This document shows, piece by piece, positions 5,801-6,089 of a DNA stretch of 6,089 bases. The position numbers and the translations under genes are program-made. Within the stretch, counting starts at the first letter, position 1, and each line of letters opens with the position of its first letter. The notes below the pieces were generated by a model. That model searched no databases. It was given only the letters and a program-made list of their open reading frames with translations, and was not told the origin of the DNA. The stretch is from Bacillota bacterium (GTDB taxonomy: Bacteria > Bacillota > Clostridia > Peptostreptococcales > Anaerovoracaceae): the NCBI GenBank assembly GCA_016284575.1, contig JAEEPD010000012.1, forward strand, positions 1-6,089, in the 5' to 3' direction.

Positions 5801-6089
5801 CTACTTCTTGAAATATCTCTTGTAGAGACCTTCGAAGCCTCTTCCGTGTCTGGCTTCGTCTCTTGCCATTTCGTGGATAGTGTCATGAAGGGCGTCGAGA
5901 TTGTACTTCTTGCAGAGCTTTGCCAGGTCGGTCTTGCCCTGAGTAGCGCCGTATTCGCAGTCTATTCTCCACTTGAGGTTCTTCTCGGTGGAATCGGTCA
6001 TATTGGGCTCCAGAGTGGATCCGAGCAGCTCAGCAAACTTTGCAGCGTGCTCAGCTTCTTCATAAGCCGCCTTTTCCCAGTAAGCGCCG
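5801..6089 (-). CDS. Rubrerythrin-family ferritin-like diiron protein, C-terminal part
   Basis: The last 95 or so residues of a rubrerythrin; the N-terminal part lies beyond the window, so the start is not visible. The frame is open through an internal Met (complement of 5999-6001) to the window edge, and the extra 29 residues fit the family, so that Met is not the start. Two iron-ligand helices are visible: AAYEEAEHAAKFAELLGS has the ExxH motif, and HEMARDEARHGRGFEGLYKRYF has the second Glu...His pair. Such proteins reduce hydrogen peroxide and protect strict anaerobes from oxidative stress. The protein ends in YFKK just after the diiron domain, with no C-terminal rubredoxin CxxC domain. That fits a reverse rubrerythrin (rubredoxin at the N-terminus) or a rubredoxin-free form; the missing part decides. 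It is convergent with murA, 100 bases away, and shares no obvious promoter with it. Confidence 0.92.
   Translation of the reverse strand, partial: GAYWEKAAYEEAEHAAKFAELLGSTLEPNMTDSTEKNLKWRIDCEYGATQGKTDLAKLCKKYNLDALHDTIHEMARDEARHGRGFEGLYKRYFKK

Overview
The window looks like chromosomal DNA from a low-to-moderate-GC Gram-positive anaerobe, most likely class Clostridia. Supporting signs are the gene order tmk - holB - ricT - trmN6 beside abrB (close to the Bacillus subtilis tmk-abrB neighbourhood but compacted), an 80-residue AbrB with a C-terminal pair of CxxC motifs as in clostridial AbrB proteins, strong AGGAGG-type ribosome binding sites, TTG and GTG starts, and a rubrerythrin-type peroxide-defence protein. 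I cannot name genus or species. ATA and AGG/AGA codons are common in all the genes, so codon use looks uniform, and I see no sign of recent transfer, insertion sequences, CRISPR or phage.

Layout. Bases 1-333 are the 3' end of a 23S rRNA gene and 390-507 are a complete 5S rRNA gene; no tRNA follows, and a long hairpin at 514-549 probably ends the rRNA operon. A candidate extended -10 promoter at 576-604 then starts a tightly packed plus-strand cluster: a 66-residue one-helix membrane protein of unknown function (646-846), thymidylate kinase (tmk, TTG start at 857), a clamp-loader delta-prime-like protein (holB, 1493-2266), the PSP1-domain protein RicT/YaaT (2278-3183) and a TrmN6-type tRNA adenine methyltransferase (3183-3923). 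Gaps are 10, 3 and 11 bases and then a 1-base overlap, so they are very likely one operon. A hairpin at 3922-3980 with A-rich and T-rich flanks ends this operon and also faces abrB, which comes from the opposite strand.

abrB (3990-4232, minus) and murA (4438-5700, plus) are divergent and share a 205-base AT-rich control region. Each has its own promoter: a near-consensus one for abrB, with a 12-base perfect palindrome over its -10/start region, and a fully consensus TTGACA-17-TATAAT for murA. After murA and its strong terminator (5748-5778) comes the C-terminal part of a ferritin-like rubrerythrin on the minus strand, cut by the window end.

Functionally the operon joins dTTP supply (Tmk), replication clamp loading (HolB) and RNA maturation/modification (RicT, TrmN6). 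AbrB is a transition-state regulator, MurA starts peptidoglycan synthesis, and the rubrerythrin handles peroxide. These are mostly core housekeeping functions. I do not see a clear undescribed system. The points most worth a second look are the small membrane protein in front of tmk, the strongly degenerate delta-prime subunit, the apparent loss of darA, yaaR and yabA from the cluster, and the abrB/murA control region.
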